Positions 1-11,100 of a DNA stretch of 36,060 nucleotides are shown piece by piece. Under the pieces are notes generated by a model. The model made no database searches. It was not told where the DNA came from and saw only the letters and a list, made by a program, of their open reading frames with translations. How positions within the stretch are numbered: the stretch's first letter is position 1; each line of letters starts with the position of its first letter. The position numbers and the translations under genes are program-made. Source of the DNA: Elysia marginata (taxonomy: Eukaryota > Mollusca > Gastropoda > Plakobranchidae); contig BMAT01003490.1 in the NCBI GenBank assembly GCA_019649035.1, forward strand, positions 35,633 through 71,692, read 5' to 3'.

Positions 1-166
1 TTACAATATCAGAAGAAGGGAAAAATGAAAAAAATTGCACCCTACGGTTGAATTTTGCAATTAGTGGACTTTTTTTTGGCCATCACCGCCAATGACATCC
101 TGTTTGTTTCGGTGGTTCTACTTTCGTTTGTTGACAGATCTAGTCTTTTGTTGACAAAGCTTGAGA
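1..166. other. Possible 5' flank or promoter region
   Basis: No coding sequence is evident. The stretch holds a T-run near 68-76 and a GC-richer patch (GGCCATCACCGCCAATGACA, about 78-97) that includes a CCAAT motif. It lies immediately upstream of the ATG at 167, so it could be promoter and 5' UTR if that ORF is a first exon. There is no clear TATA box. The assignment rests on position only. Confidence 0.2.
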
Positions 167-367
167 ATGGAGAAGCCTGAAGACGCTACGAAGCCTAAAT
201 CTGATATGAATAAATTTCTTGTGTCCGCTGATTTTAAAGAGAGTGTGAAAGTGGTGACTGAAAAGGAGAAGGCAGAACTTAAAGTTTTGGTTTGTAAAAA
301 TGGAAACTTGGTTCAATCCATACATCTAGATCTAGGCCCACAACCTTTAGACTTAAAAACTAAGTGA
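167..367 (+). CDS. Small ORF; candidate first exon of rogdi
   Basis: A 66-codon ORF opens at ATG 167 and stops with TGA at 365-367. Its product is acidic and basic in patches (EKPEDATKPKSD, then VVTEKEKAELK) and I do not recognise it as a family. Reading to 283 and splicing at AAA|GTTTTG keeps phase 0 with the rogdi exon at 5106. That would give an N-terminal helix (EKEKAELK followed by GIELDW) resembling the charged helix that precedes the ExxWLL motif of Rogdi proteins. The donor is weak, the extension would be longer than in known orthologues, and the intron would be 4.8 kb and full of repeats. It could equally be an unrelated short ORF. The sequence after 283 would then be intron rather than coding. 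Confidence 0.3.
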   Translation: MEKPEDATKPKSDMNKFLVSADFKESVKVVTEKEKAELKVLVCKNGNLVQSIHLDLGPQPLDLKTK

Positions 368-443
368 TGGAACTATAGTATTGGAAGGGGTGCCACGCCA
401 ATACTTTATGAGATAAAAAGATAACATAAATATATCTAGATCT

Positions 444-531
444 GGCATAATCCTGGGATCGGTCTGCTACCGTGAAAAACACATATTCGATTACTTTTTA
501 CAGCCACCGATTACTATCGAGTACACTTCAT
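444..531 (+). repeat. Left terminal inverted repeat of the foldback element
   Basis: This arm reads GGCATAATCCTGGGATCGG and continues through TTACTTTTTACAGCCACCGA. The same sequence occurs inverted at 2112-2194 with a few mismatches. Confidence 0.8.
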
Positions 532-995
532 TCCCCAAACAAAGTATAGTGCCTCCAGAGTTTCATTCATCCTGTGCCACAGCAAATGGCTCGCTCTCAC
601 TCAGCTTTAGCCCAGCACACGGTTGCTCGCGGACAGTGTGCCGTCGGTGCCTGCTGGCCCTAAGTTTGATGAAAAGTGTGAGAGAACTACGGTGGTTTGA
701 GAGTGCATTCATGAGAACTGCTAGTGCCTGGTTTAGCCTGGTCACACTGGAGTGTCTCTCTATGATCTGTTACAGCAATAGGCCCACTGGTTCCAGTGTA
801 TTGACAACAGGTTTGGAGATCTAAGCTTACTCGCCGCAGCTTCATCACTGTGTCGGGGATGGAGAGTGCATGAGAACTGTAACGGGTTTGGAGATCTAAG
901 CCTACTCGCCGCAGCTTGATCATTGTGTCTCTACTAAGTGTGAAGTCTGAGTTTGGTGGAAAGAGTGTGAGAACTGTAGCGAATGGAGAGTGTAT

Positions 996-1027
996 GAGAG
1001 AGAGGGGGAGGGGGAAAGAGAGAGAGG
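996..1027 (+). repeat. GA-rich purine tract
   Basis: A purine run (GAGAGAGGGGGAGGGGGAAA followed by GAGAGAGAGG) lies inside the left arm of the foldback element. It is low complexity and not coding. Confidence 0.6.
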
Positions 1028-1088
1028 TATCTATGGCGTCGGGCTGATGAAATGAAGGTCATAGATCTCTTTGGATCAGATTAATGAA

Positions 1089-1149
1089 GACTTATTCTGC
1101 TGACGATCTAGAGAGATTTATTACCTTCGTTTCGTCAGCAGAATAAGTC
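1089..1149. repeat. 17-bp perfect hairpin at the core of the foldback element
   Basis: GACTTATTCTGCTGACG at 1089-1105 is repeated exactly inverted at 1133-1149, with a 27-base loop. The flanks (about 1070-1088 and 1150-1168) continue the pairing at about 16 of 19 positions. This marks the centre of symmetry of the element. Confidence 0.75.
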
Positions 1150-1324
1150 TCCATCAATCAGATGTTTGCTATGTAAAAAGAGAGTTTCTTACCAAACTGG
1201 TGGCAAAGTCGGTTTTTGCTAGACACTGCAAGGCTGGCCTAGTAATCAGAATAGCGCACGCTCAGAAAGTTCCTTAAAAAATTTCCTGCTTTTTTTCTCC
1301 TGAGCTGCTTGCATCCCTGTCTAT

Positions 1325-1800
1325 TAATCTACTACAGCGATTGCCCTGCTACAGTTCTCATAAGACGATAAGTCAATTGTCATACTCTCATCACCAAACT
1401 TTTCCCCCAAAAAATACCTAGCCCCATTTTACCTGTTAGAAATCCCCAAAAGAAGAACCCTTTTCTTTTAAAAATCTTAGGTGGGGCGAGTAGGCTTAGG
1501 TCTCTATAATCTACTCCAGCGATTGGCCCGCTACAGTTCTCATGTTCTCACTACCAAACTTTTCCCCCCAAAATACCTAGCCCCATTTTACCTGGTTGAA
1601 ATCCCAAAAAGAAGAACCCTTTTCTTTTAAAAATCTTAGGTCGGCCAGTAGGCTTAGGTCTCTATAATCTACTACAGCAATTGGCTTGCTACAGTTTTCA
1701 TATTCTCACCACCAAATCTTAGGTGGGGCGAATAGGCTTTGATCTCTATAATCTACTACAGTGATTGGCCCGCTACAGTTCTCATACACTGTCCATCCAC
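1325..1800 (+). repeat. Tandem subrepeats in the right arm of the foldback element
   Basis: Blocks starting with TAATCTACT and a variant of CAGCGATTGGCCCGCTACAG begin near 1325, 1507, 1665 and 1749. The first three units also carry CCCATTTTACCTG and AGAAGAACCCTTTTCTTTTA, or parts of them. Spacings of about 182, 158 and 84 bases show decay and partial deletion of a unit of roughly 180 bp. Confidence 0.7.
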
Positions 1801-2111
1801 CACAGTTCTCATACACTTTCCAACAAACTCAGGCTTCATTGGAACTAGCGGGCCAATCGCTGAAACAGATTATAGGGAGAATCCCTAGAAGCTGCGGCGA
1901 GTAGGCTTCGATCTCTAAACTCGTTACAGTTATCATACACTCTCCACCCTCCACAGTCCTCATACACTGGAACCAGCGGGCCTATTGCCGTAACAGATGA
2001 TAGGTCACACACTTGAGAGACACAGTGCCCAAGCTAGACTAAGCACTAATATCCGGGAGCAACCACGTGTGCTGAGTGAGAGAGGGGCTTGCGCTGCAGC
2101 AGAGGTGATTG

Positions 2112-2194
2112 ATGTACTAGATAGTAATCGGTGGCTGTAAAAAGTAATGGAACATGCAATTTTCACGGCAGCGGGCCGATCCCAGGATTATGCC
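2112..2194 (-). repeat. Right terminal inverted repeat of the foldback element
   Basis: The arm ends with CCGATCCCAGGATTATGCC, which is the inverse of the left end at 444. It also contains TCGGTGGCTGTAAAAAGTAA, the inverse of the left-arm block near 491-510. Confidence 0.8.
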
Positions 2195-3001
2195 CTAGAT
2201 CTATCTAGATTTTAATCAGGACAGTCAAATTTTCAAGCACCGAAGTGAACCAATAATCATCATAATAACAATGAAAGGTTTTCGTCCAGAATCTATTCAT
2301 TTTTTCAATTCTAGAAGTGTCAAATATTTTGAGTTGGACTATCAAGTATAAGATTAAGAGCTAAAACAACTGGGTGGGAACAAACGAAAAAGCACCGCAT
2401 CCACATGGAATGATTTCCACACAGAGATGCCACCCGAGCTAAGCCTTTTAAACTCTAGATCTAGTATCACATTCTTCTTTAGATTTAGAAACAAAAAGCC
2501 ATTTGCAATGAAATGCATTGTTTCTAATTATTGTAACAATCATTACTGATGAAAAGAAGTGTAGGCTAATGAGGAGTAATTAAATTGTGGCCCTCCAGAC
2601 CTGGTGTGGAAATCGTCCCTTCCACCCAGGAATGCCACATTAACTAAATTTACTAATTCTTTCTGATTAGAAATAAACTAAGGGTCCTGTGTAATGAGAT
2701 GGATTATTTTTCATCATACCAAACATTACTGAAGAAATTCTTAAAAGGATAGCAAAGAGTTAGTTCTGATCTAAATGGCACCCCGGTGTAGAAATTCTGC
2801 CTATCTAATTTTAGCTTCAGTCTCCTCTGAAAATGTGTCTCTTGTGTTGTGTGGTATGGAGTGGACTTTCTAGATAGATTTCTAGACCCCTGAGTTGATT
2901 CTGGTTCTAAGTTTGGCACTGATTTTAATTAAAAGTTTCATTGTCCTGCCCATTGGCCTTGACAAAATTAAAAGAATTGTGACACTATTACTTTAGCCAA
3001 T
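2195..3001. other. Non-coding stretch between two repeats
   Basis: No convincing exon was found on either strand. The 71-codon - strand ORF at 2704-2919 has no recognisable domain. Two TCTAGATCT-type motifs occur, at the foldback border (2194-2211) and near 2455-2463. If exon 1 of rogdi is at 167, this is intron. Confidence 0.5.
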
Positions 3002-3374
3002 TTAACTCGATGCCCCCTAGACTCACGAGCATAGTTCAAGCCCCGTCCCTAAGAGAAGGGAGGTAAATCGTTCATATCGGGCGCAGGCAGATCTAGACCC
3101 AGAATCTAGGTCTAGAAATGTGTGCAAAATCATACTGAAAAATGGTCAACTTCAACGGACCCGCTTCGGCTTGCTTGTCAACCAAAAGTGAAATAAACAT
3201 CCTAAATAACGGTTACGATCTCCTCTGAAAGAAGAAGAGGTTTATGCGAGATTTCCGGGGTTACTAAGCTACCTAAAGTACACTACGAAAGCAATGGCGA
3301 TGACGGGCGATATAGGTACACAATAGTGTGGTCCAATCGGGCAACAGGGGGCGCTATAGGTGGGGTTGAGTTAA
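3002..3374 (+). mobile_element. TTAA-flanked MITE, copy 1
   Basis: This 373-bp non-coding unit is flanked by TTAA at 3002-3005 and 3371-3374. The left end reads CTCGATGCCCCCTAG and the inverse of the right end reads CTCAACCCCACCTATAG, so the terminal repeats are similar. The body matches, in inverse orientation, a second copy at 11832-12407; shared blocks include GTGTGGTCCAATCGGGC and AATCTAGGTCTAGAAATGTG or close variants. A TTAA target suggests piggyBac-type mobilisation, which is inference because no transposase is present. Confidence 0.65.
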
Positions 3375-5105
3375 TTTTGATTTAATTTTTGGCTGTATAA
3401 TATAAATTAAATCTAGTTCCAGATCCATCCAACTGTTTTTTGCCATTATTTTGTCAAGAGATGAAAGGACAAATGGGCAGGACCATGAAACTTAACCAAT
3501 GCCTTAAATTTGGAAGTTAGTAATATTTACCAAATGTGGTTATGTTAATTGGGTATTACTATTACTATTAAAATCATTTGCCCACTGTGCTGGCCTATCA
3601 GGCACTAGATCTAAGCATTAAAGAATAATCCAATTGGGGTCGGGTATAGAACAAAGTTGAACAATGAGGGGCCTGCTTTAGGCCTAGTTACATGAGAAAA
3701 ATATTATAAACTGACAAAAAGGATTAAAAAAACAACTATACATCCATTTGATACCCCTTAGGTACCTGCTGCAATGTGCCTAGAGGATATAGCTCTAGAT
3801 CCAGATCCTATCTAGCATCAGCATTTCTAACACTTGCAATTTTTAATTTAATGTAAACATATTAAATTTAGGGTGCTTTAATACAGTAGAACATGTCTAC
3901 AGCGGGATTTTTGGGTTCAGATGGAAAATTCCTCTGTAGACATGTTCCTGCAATAGGAATGTAAAGGGAACTATTGAAAAATGAAAAAGAAAACCCAAAC
4001 TCTGTTTTGATGGCATGCTTGTAACATGACTGTCCTCACCCCCTCCCTCCCCTCTTTATCCACATTGCTTTACCGATGGTATAAGTTTAGAATTATATAT
4101 ATAGGTATGATCTCACTTTAGACATACAATGCCTCCTCTCAATGCACTGGTCCGGTCAAGGACAGTGGCAATTGTGCAATCAGATTCCCTTTCCCATATC
4201 CTAATATAATGCACACTGACGTCTGAACTAAGACAAACAAAGGCACATGTCTATGAACCTTGCACTGGCTTTCAGTGCAACTACGAGCCAATTCACAATG
4301 AACTTACGGTCTGATATTGCCTGCCATGTTTACTGAAAAGTTCTTTCCTTAAATTCTTTCTCCAATTCCTCCAAAGCTGTATCCATGTTGAAGCCTGTTC
4401 TTGCTCTGTGGATGCACAAGTTATAGACTTTATAAGAGAAAAAGGGGATTCCTCAAAGGCCGCCCTGTGGGGCTGGTCTCACTGTACATAGCGGTTGCCG
4501 CTATAGTTGAGCATTACTGCAAAATATTGTTTTGCATGCAACCTGAAAAAAGGGGTGAAAATGTGTACTTATGCTCAGCGTTGAGTCAAAAATTTGATTA
4601 CTAGGCAGTGTGCTTGAACATCTAGGCCTACCGGATGACCGCCACCATGCCTGAGCATATCATCTTTGAGAACTTGAACAACTTAGGATATAAAAAGTAG
4701 TAAAGCTACACATAACAGCTATCTGCACATTCACAGCTGTCACAAGTACTGCTGCCTCACAAGCCTGCTACCCAACCTTTTAAAAATTAATCCTGTTCAT
4801 GACTGAAGAAGCCTCTTTTTTTTTTTCCCGTTTCTTAGTTTTCATGTTTGATGAATGGTTTGTCTGATTGATACATTAGTATTATACATCACAAAGGGGT
4901 GATAATCACTGCCTCTTCTGTGAGCAGATTAGTAGTTCTTACTTCTTCTCTAAAATTAATCAGTAATAAGTGATCTTTAAAGGTTGCAACTTTTGTTGAT
5001 ATGCCTTCATTTTATCCAAAATTAGTCCTGTTTCTGTCATTTTACGCGCTCATAAATCTTTGTCAGAAATTCATGTAATTTTCTTTATCTGATTTTTGTC
5101 CCCAG
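3375..5105. other. Non-coding stretch upstream of the first sure rogdi exon
   Basis: No exon could be fixed here, although the true rogdi exon 1 could lie in it. An ATG in good initiation context (GCCACCATGC, 4641-4650) opens only 17 codons and has no usable in-phase donor. A hairpin occurs at 3889-3947. The rest is AT-rich sequence with T-runs. Confidence 0.5.
3883..3955. repeat. Hairpin / pogo-Tigger-like terminal fragment
   Basis: GAACATGTCTACAG at 3889-3902 is perfectly inverted at 3934-3947, with a 31-base loop. The arm begins TACAGTAGAACATG, resembling the CAGT-type ends with TA target sites of pogo/Tigger elements. No second terminus is identified, so it is probably a fragment. Confidence 0.4.
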
Positions 5106-5177
5106 GGTATAGAGCTTGATTGGCTTCTTAAGAATGAAGTTCATCCTGTACTAGATGGTGTAAGAGAAACCTTACAG
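5106..5177 (+). CDS. rogdi: rogdi exon A (first certain coding exon)
   Basis: The acceptor is TTTTTGTCCCCAG and the donor is CAG|GTGAGA; both phases are 0. The 24 codons encode [20 protein letters not shown] and ETLQ. The E-x-x-W-L-L-x-x-E-V-H core is the hallmark of the Rogdi N-terminal helix. No in-frame ATG exists in the exon, so a start codon must be supplied by an upstream exon. Confidence 0.92.
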
Positions 5178-8100
5178 GTGAGAAGGAACAGCACAAGTGA
5201 AAAAAAAAATTTAGAAATGTACAGTACATTTTGAAGAGGAATGCAATTTGTCTCGCAACCAGTGCAAATGAATCAGATTTGACAAATATCACATTACAAA
5301 GATTTAATATTTTCAGCAATGTATTTTTCTGAACTTGCAAATGTTAAAAATTGTTTATTAAATAATATTTTTTTATTAAATTATCAAAATTAAGTGGAAA
5401 GATAATATGAATTCTTTTGATGTAAAGTATGGAGAAAAAGATGGATAAAGATGGAAAAAGACTTTTCTCAGATTAAAACTTGTGGTAAATATCTTACTTT
5501 TTTGTACTCTTCAAGAGACAATAATATAACAATTTGGTATTTAATTTATTTAAGAAGTGTTGATAATGAGCATGTTATAAGATCAATAATAAAACAGCCA
5601 TGCATTTTGAAGGGAAAATGTGACAAATAAAAACTTTAAAAAGCCTCAAAATTATGTACTGGTCACTTTTTTCCCTCTTTTTTTTATTGGACTGTTTGTA
5701 AAAATTTGATATCATAGCTATTTAATTCAAAACAATTGTTTAGCATTTCATATTAGCTAAATGTAATGACTAATTCAAGATATAAAGTATACATACAGTT
5801 AATTTTTTTTATTTGCAACTAGTTTTTGTATGCTTATTTTTCTGAACACTTTGTATTTAATGAGGAGGAATTTGAAATAGTATATTAAAATTCTAACTCT
5901 TGGGAGTCGTGTAAAATGATCATCTTAATACAAATGGCGTCAGAGATTCATCTTTTTATTTCTCCCAGGAATGTTATGACTGCTTGCCTTTTCATGGAAC
6001 TGCTGGTAAGTCAAACTACAGCTGAGACAACTTCAATTTTTTAGCTTCAGTCCAAACACTTTTTCGTTATCTGCATGGCATTCTTAAGTTTTTAGAATAT
6101 TTTTCTGAAAAATAAAATAAAGAAACAGACGTATTTTATTCTATAGAAAAGCAGACGCATAAAGTAGCACCATTTGACAATTAAAAATTTTGAAACTAAA
6201 ACAATTTTTTTAACAATTGGAAGGTTTAAGTCATTGGATCTGAACTGAACATGTTTTTTTTTTAAAAGGTGTATTGAAAAGGTGCTCTCAGCCAGGCAAA
6301 AACAGAATAAACGTTACATATTTTTCAAATACCTTAATCTATAATAAATGGTCTGTTACAAAAATACATATAATTTCAAAAGCAGAAAGACATTTTTTTT
6401 TCAAAGAGAACGATTTCTAATATTTTTTTTTATGAAGCCCAGGTTAACTCAACGAAGACATAGTCGACACCTGTCGTCACTGACTGAATGAGCTTAAGAG
6501 TTACAATAAACACAAATGCTAATGAATAAGTTTTTGGATTATTTTTGTTGGACAAGGTGTTCAGTTTGTATATTAAAAAGTTATTCACAACTGTTCAGTT
6601 GTTGTTAAAAGTGTCTCTTAAACTCCTGTCTTGAATGAGTTCAAAATTAATAATTTGATAGTGTAAATGTAATTTTATTTATTTTTATTTTATACTTTTT
6701 ATTAATCCCTTTTAGGAAATTATAATAACAACAATTCTGTTGTAGGAATATTTTGATTGGGCTATAAACAAATCAGGTGGATTATCATGAATATGTTTAA
6801 AATAGTTTATCAGTGAGCTTTCTGTTTTATTGTTCCTTCCATGTAACCACACATAAAGCCCACATGTTCCAAGGGAAAATCATTAATCTCAGGCATGTAT
6901 TTTTTAAAAACTATTTTCCAGAGAAAAGTGCGCAGCAAGACATGCAAGCTCAGAGGATTCTCCTAACTTGCCCAAAGTAAGTTTACCTTAGGAGTTTGGT
7001 GACGCAGGTCTCAAACCTTAGAACAATGGCTCTAATAAAAAAAAAAAAACAATGCAGTCCAGTTTGGATATTTTAAACCCCATAGGAGCAAAATTTAAAT
7101 TTGTGAAGCAACCAGGAGTGGAATTTATGTAGTAGACTAGACTAAATTTATGTTGTAATAATACCTAAATGTAGACAAAGGCCTCAATGGTATTTTTCTA
7201 GTGTAAAATTTAGGTCTAAATTTACCTGGTATCTGGAACTAGAACTGGATTAAGGGATAAAATTTGGGCGTAAGTCTCTTCCCTTACTGTAAAAAATAAA
7301 TAATTTGACTTTTGACGAACTCAAAGCCAAATTAAGATAATTTCAAGTACATTATCATATTTTTATCAAAGCATATGATGTTTGGAGGCTTTTCCTTTAC
7401 TTTTGATAATGTACAGAATCGTTTATATTTATACAGGAAATGATAGATTCTCCTCTTTCCATGCCATGTATAAAGATAAAAGTTTGATGGACTTTCATCC
7501 TTCTTTTTCTTCGCATTCCCCAAATGTTTAGTTTTTTAAGGATGTGTTGCTGTTAGTTCCAAAAAGTTAATTGTTTTTTCTAGTTCTATGAGTGGGTCAA
7601 ATAATTTGATGCTGGGCTCTACAGTAGAGTCCCAAATTTTTTCTCTGTTTTCTTTATATAGCAAGCATTGCTGGAGAATAATTTCAGTTGTCTCTGTAGA
7701 GTCTCCGCACTTGCACATTTCTGATTCCCCTGTTCTGAAAAAGTTCTGAACATGTGTTTTGCCAATCTGTTATGACCAGCTCTTAATCTAAAGAGGGATG
7801 TTTGTTCCTTTCTGCCGAGTTTGTAGAAGTCATCTTTTTTTGTAAAAATCTTCATAGTTCTTTTTCCACCTTTCTCCTGTGGCCATCTTGATCATTGTTT
7901 TTGCTTTTCGATATGTGATTGTTTCTTCTTATTCCAGTCCTGAGCCAAGTTTGGCACGGTTGTTTAGGTTGGCTGCTTTTTCATTGCCCTCAATGTTGCT
8001 GTGTCCTAGTATCCACAGTAGGGTGGGTTCTCCTGCCTTGACCCCCAACTCCAGCAGTTTATGTCTTATGATATCTAGCTCAGTGTTTTCTAAAGTTTGC

Positions 8101-11100
8101 AGTGCTTACCCAGCTCCGCTGAGTATTACTACTTTTGATGTTTTGGAGATTTTGCCATTGACTATGTTTAGGGCTTCCTTGATGACTTCTATTTCAGCCT
8201 TGTAGTTGGTGCACCGCATTCCGCAACCGAATTATCTTTCTAGCGTAGTTCCACCTGGTAGAGTAGCATAAACTTCACATCTCTATTTCTTACAGCCACA
8301 GTGGCAGAACCATCGGTTTAGATTCTTAAATCTTATCCATTCCTTGATTGGGTATTTCTTGTCCAGGTGTTTATTTGTGAAATCCATTATTTTTCACTCT
8401 GACTCTGAGGGTTGTGTTTTTTGGCCAATAATCTCTATCTCTTTTACAATATTTGGAAGTGTATGCATCTTCTATGGATGAATAGAGCTGTAATGTGATA
8501 CAGTTTCCAGTGTATTGAGTCCTGCAAGCTCTTTGTTCTTAGATTCAATATTTCTGGAATACTTACAAAAGCTGTTCCTCTTCAATCTTTCCTTATTTGT
8601 GTCTTTTAGCTTTCTTTTAAGTACGCAATTCTGCATTGCCTTGTACTTTTGGCGCTGTGTCAAAATTTGTGTCTCTCTTCTTTCCTCTAGAGACTGTAGA
8701 CCAGTGATTGTTTCCATTTTCAGAATTGGTGTTGATTTTAATCCTCCGGTTATTATTCTTAGGCTTTGGTTTTGAACTTTTTCCACCTTCTGTTGATTGC
8801 TTTTAACTGTTGTATTCCATGATGATCCGCCATGTTCTAGGACTGGGTGGACATATCCAGAGAATAGTGTCTTTAATACCATCATGTCTGCTTCCAATTG
8901 TGTTCCAGCAAGCCTCTCCACTATCCTCCTCCATGTCTCTTTTGTAAACCCTCTGCTTTTTTGTCTCTGAGGGGTCCATTGCAGGGCTTGCCTTAGTAGG
9001 GAGTCTTGTTGCCTTCCACATACATGCCCCAACCATTTACATCTTCTCTTATTGTGGTGTTTAATGACTCCAGCCCTGTTCTTACTCTCAAATCTTCATT
9101 TGAGATAATGTCTGGCCAGAAGATCTTAAGGATACACCTTAGGCTTTTACTTTGGAAGACTTCTAGTCTCTGTTTTAGAAATTTTGTCATATTCCAGCAC
9201 TCGCCTGGTATAAGATAAAATTGACGCTATAAACAATGCTTTGTTTAAGAAAAAATCGCTCTCTTTTTAAACTAACTTTATGTCAGGGATGTCATTTTTA
9301 TTTATACAGCCCTCAACGGAACTTCCTTTAATCCTCAGAGTTACACAGTTTATTGTTGTTTTTTTATTACAAAGAAGGTTTAAGCTAGAGGTTTTTAATG
9401 TAAAATAGTTTTGAATTTCACCCTACACATCACCCAAAGCTATTAGTGACTTTGTCATTGCTGTGTACATATTTGAATTAAAATTTTAACAAATTTTAGG
9501 GCTGGCTTGGATTAATTGTTTTGTTGACAAAGTTTTTGGTTTTCTCACTTGCTTTTGATTGCATAAACATTCAAATATTAAAAGCTTTTCCTTGTTTCGA
9601 TTTCAAATAAATGTTTTTTGAAAAAAATTGATGTTGACGTTTCATAACATTTTCTTCTTGCAGTGCTTCTAGCATCAATTTCAAAAGTGTGGTCACTTTA
9701 ACAGGAGACTGTGTAGAGGAAGCTGTAAGTTCTACATTTTTCTGTTTGTTGATCATGAAAGGGTAAAAGGGATAGAGATAGGCTGGGGGTGAGGGGGGGT
9801 GGTTGAAAGGGCCCGCTAATTACTTAGAATCCAGTGAATGGGGATTGGGATTTCTTAGTATTAAGCCTGAAAATTGTTCAAATACTAAATCAGAGTGAGC
9901 TGTGCAACAATTGGTAAGATGGTTGACCGTTATTTTAGGGGTTCTGGGGTCAACCCCCAGTTCAAGCAAATTTTTATTGCCCCTGTATGCCCACCCACCA
10001 CTGCATAGCTAGGTATCTTAAGGCTTGGCAAAAGTATAGGAAGCAAGAAATATAGTGGCAAACTTCCTCACTGTGCTGTATGTCAAGAATAGTAAGTATC
10101 CTAATAATTGTTTCTAGCTGCTCGTATTGTGCAGCAACTTAACTTCACTTTTTGTACTCTTATATTCACTTGAGTTGTAAATTTATCGTGTTTTATTAGG
10201 CCTATATCTGCTAGGCTAGTTTCCAGGGTAAAATGAATAATTTAGTTTAAAACTGATATGATATATTATTTGGGCAGACTATCCAATAACCCAATCAAGT
10301 TTTTTTAGCATTCATGTGTGACTGAAAATGGAAAACCCAACTCAGTACACAATCTTAGATTTTTAGTTCTTTACTCTGCAAAAGATGAAAAATAAATTTT
10401 AGTGGCATATTTTATTGAAATTTAATTGGGCAAAAACTGGATTGCATTTAGCTTAGTTAGAAATGGTATCTGTGCTGTAAAGGCTACAAAATGCTAAATT
10501 TTCTTCAACTTGTTTTTTCTTCTATTAACACATTACCTCAAGTTTGTCCTTGACTCTGAAATTTTCCTGAATGCAAGGCAGATAGATCTTTCCTGAAGCT
10601 TTTAAAAATATTCATAGATGTGGCGATGGTAATTTTTTAACAATTGCTAAAGTTTAAGTGTTTTTCATTTTTTTTTCTGCATAGGACTTGCAATTTAAGC
10701 ACAAGCAAGGCAAGGAACATCACCTATTCAGGACAAAGGTGAAACAAGGCTGTGTATGGAGGCTTCCTCAGGTAGTTAATAATATTTGTCTAGTGTACCT
10801 TGACAAACAAATGAACTGTTTGCATGATTGTTTGTTGATTTTATAGTTTGGATTTGCCTTTTGCCTTCTTAAATAAAGTCAACTTGATCAGTAGTTGTTA
10901 AAATTGATTTTAAATAGTCCTGATGTCTTTCAGTGTGTGTCCAATCCATTGCGGTCTTCTCAGTCCTGATGCTTCCTTCACTGTGGTCTCTCCTGTGCGT
11001 TTCCAAACTTCCTTATTCCTTACCTATTTACATGTACAATGTCATACATGTTTCAGTTTGTGTATATATATATGTGCCTCTTGCTGCAAGTCAAGATGAA

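Larger units (their letters stand above)
444..2194. mobile_element. Non-autonomous foldback-type DNA element
   Basis: The ends are inverted copies: 444-531 (starting GGCATAATCCTGGGATCGG) pairs with the reverse complement of 2112-2194. The inversion continues far inward. For example 764-800 pairs with 1963-1999, and 811-843 (with CTCGCCGCAGCTTC) pairs with 1888-1920. The left arm carries a 75-bp direct repeat (811 and 886) and the right arm carries longer tandem units. No transposase ORF is present, and short ORFs inside are products of the repeats. Long subrepeat-containing inverted arms are typical of foldback elements, a form of non-autonomous DNA transposon. No clear target duplication is seen; both ends abut TCTAGATCT-type sequence. 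Confidence 0.75.

Noticed and set aside
549-923. Overlapping ORFs of 60-91 codons at the left arm of the foldback element
   Set aside because: They are read through inverted and direct repeat units, and no domain is recognisable in any frame.
992-1028. ATG within the GA tract that could splice in phase 0 (GAGAGAG|GTATCT) to the rogdi exon at 5106
   Set aside because: It is a purine microsatellite inside a repeat element and would encode an Arg/Glu/Gly run. The phase match looks accidental.
4645-4698. ATG in a strong initiation context (GCCACCATGC) as rogdi exon 1
   Set aside because: It opens only MPEHIIFENLNNLGYKK before TAG, with no GT donor in phase with the exon at 5106.
7879-8205. 108-codon + strand ORF, the longest + strand ORF near 8 kb
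   Set aside because: It is the antisense of the RNase H region of the - strand LINE remnant. Its neighbours on the - strand are clearly LINE peptides, so this frame is a shadow.
9893-9975. A functional tRNA gene
   Set aside because: The A and B boxes are degenerate and no cloverleaf with an acceptor stem can be formed. A SINE head explains it better.
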